Source: JANLQX01 sp031381685
Lineage (GTDB): Bacteria > Actinomycetota > Acidimicrobiia > Acidimicrobiales > JANYDT01
DNA length: 6,287 nt
Direction: 5' to 3'
NCBI GenBank assembly: GCA_031381685.1
Contig: JANMYF010000173.1
Coordinates: 1-6,287, forward strand
Shown: positions 5,856 through 6,287 of the stretch, piece after piece
How the letters are laid out: every line of letters begins with the position of its first letter
Position numbering within the stretch: position 1 is the stretch's first letter
The notes under the pieces: generated by a model
What the model was told of the DNA's origin: nothing
Databases searched by the model: none
The model's input: the letters and a program-made list of their open reading frames with translations, nothing else
Translations under genes and position numbers: made by a program

Positions 5856-6242
5856 TCACTTGGACACCTCCGTGGTCTCTGTCACACCCGGCGTCGCTCT
5901 TAGAGGTTCTTCCGTAACGGCACCGGTACGTCGGTCGAAGTAGCCGATCGGCAACTCGGACTGTTCGGTCGGATAGACGGGAATGGCAACGACGCGGCCG
6001 CTTTCTCCGAGCAGAAGTTCCGAGTCCGCCCAACCCCAGCCGTCTGGTGACTTCGCCATCAACCTGTCCGGGAGGCCGACAGAGATTCTCGCTGGGGCCT
6101 TCGAGAGGTCGAGTTTTCCATCGCTAGATATCCAAGGTGGCGGACGGAACGGAGCTGGATCGTCTTTCGCGACAGCCAAACCAGCACCGAACGATGCCGC
6201 TGCGGTGAGCATTACAACTGCGACAAGTGTGACATTTTTCAT
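5856..6242 (-). CDS. Small exported hypothetical protein
   Basis: The product has 128 residues. Residues 1-25 form a clear Sec signal peptide: MKN, a hydrophobic core (VTLVAVVMLTAAASFGAGLA) and an AVA cleavage site before K26. The mature part is about 103 residues, without cysteines. Recognisable stretches include PPPWISSDGKLDLSK, SPDGWGWADSELLLGES and IGYFDRRTGAV. I do not recognise the family and see no catalytic motif. ATG 6242 is well supported by GGAGGTG four bases upstream. It lies upstream of, and in the same direction as, the interrupted exported-protein gene, about 180 bases away with hairpins between, so co-transcription is uncertain. It shares a signal peptide but no visible sequence similarity with the other exported proteins of the window. 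Confidence 0.8.
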   Translation of the reverse strand: MKNVTLVAVVMLTAAASFGAGLAVAKDDPAPFRPPPWISSDGKLDLSKAPARISVGLPDRLMAKSPDGWGWADSELLLGESGRVVAIPVYPTEQSELPIGYFDRRTGAVTEEPLRATPGVTETTEVSK

Positions 6243-6246
6243 ACGA

Positions 6247-6261
6247 CACCTCCAATAGGTG
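6247..6261 (-). promoter_or_regulatory. Strong ribosome binding site within a small hairpin
   Basis: GGAGGTG (6253-6247) is four bases before the ATG of the small exported protein. Its AGGTG half can pair with CACCT at 6261-6257 around a five-base loop, partly hiding the site. Two copies of GGGACA (6266-6271 and 6276-6281, plus-strand reading), ten bases apart, lie just upstream. Confidence 0.55.
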
Positions 6262-6287
6262 GTTTGGGACAGAGCGGGACAAACAGC

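Noticed and set aside
1..6287. CRISPR arrays, tRNA or rRNA genes
   Set aside because: I see no regularly spaced short direct repeats and no tRNA- or rRNA-like sequence; the only multi-copy elements are repeats A and B and the insertion sequence ends.

Overview
The window is 6.3 kb of G+C-rich bacterial DNA from an accessory region. It holds three exported proteins of unknown function, a frameshifted DinB-ankyrin gene, one complete ISL3-family insertion sequence, and long intergenic stretches with structured repeats. The actinobacterial-style DinB domain, frequent GTG starts and weak ribosome binding sites suggest a high-G+C actinobacterium. I cannot name the lineage from this sequence alone.

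Layout, left to right. Positions 1-85 carry the first 28 codons of a leftward gene that runs off the edge. Positions 86-636 have no gene I can defend. 637-1662 (+) encodes a 341-residue, cysteine-rich exported protein. 1663-2209 is intergenic and contains structured repeat A (1961-2092). 2210-3108 (+) is a DinB-like domain joined to ankyrin repeats, split by a one-base frameshift near 2633-2636. Repeat B (3161-3297) lies between this gene and the leftward gene that ends at 3367. That leftward gene encoded a 297-residue exported protein. It is cut in two (5672-5579 and 4174-3367) by an ISL3-family element at 4175-5578. The element has matching inverted repeats, a perfect 8-bp target duplication (CCTTTGAC) and an intact 427-residue transposase. 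Three hairpins follow at 5738-5821, then a small leftward exported protein (6242-5856) with a strong ribosome binding site.

Two results stand out. First, removing the element and one target copy restores the interrupted gene exactly in frame, with its signal peptide rejoined to the body. The insertion is therefore recent, and a start annotated at 4179 would be an artefact inside the element's end. Second, repeats A and B share about 80 bp of similar core. They also share a compensatory base-pair change, matching terminal pairing boxes with the same bulged A, and a central strand that can pair either upstream or downstream. They resemble attC-type recombination sites or a structured RNA, but do not match the canonical attC consensus.

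The genes do not form an obvious pathway. The common theme is small exported proteins of unknown function separated by structured elements, as in a cassette-like or otherwise mobile accessory locus. That reading is an inference.
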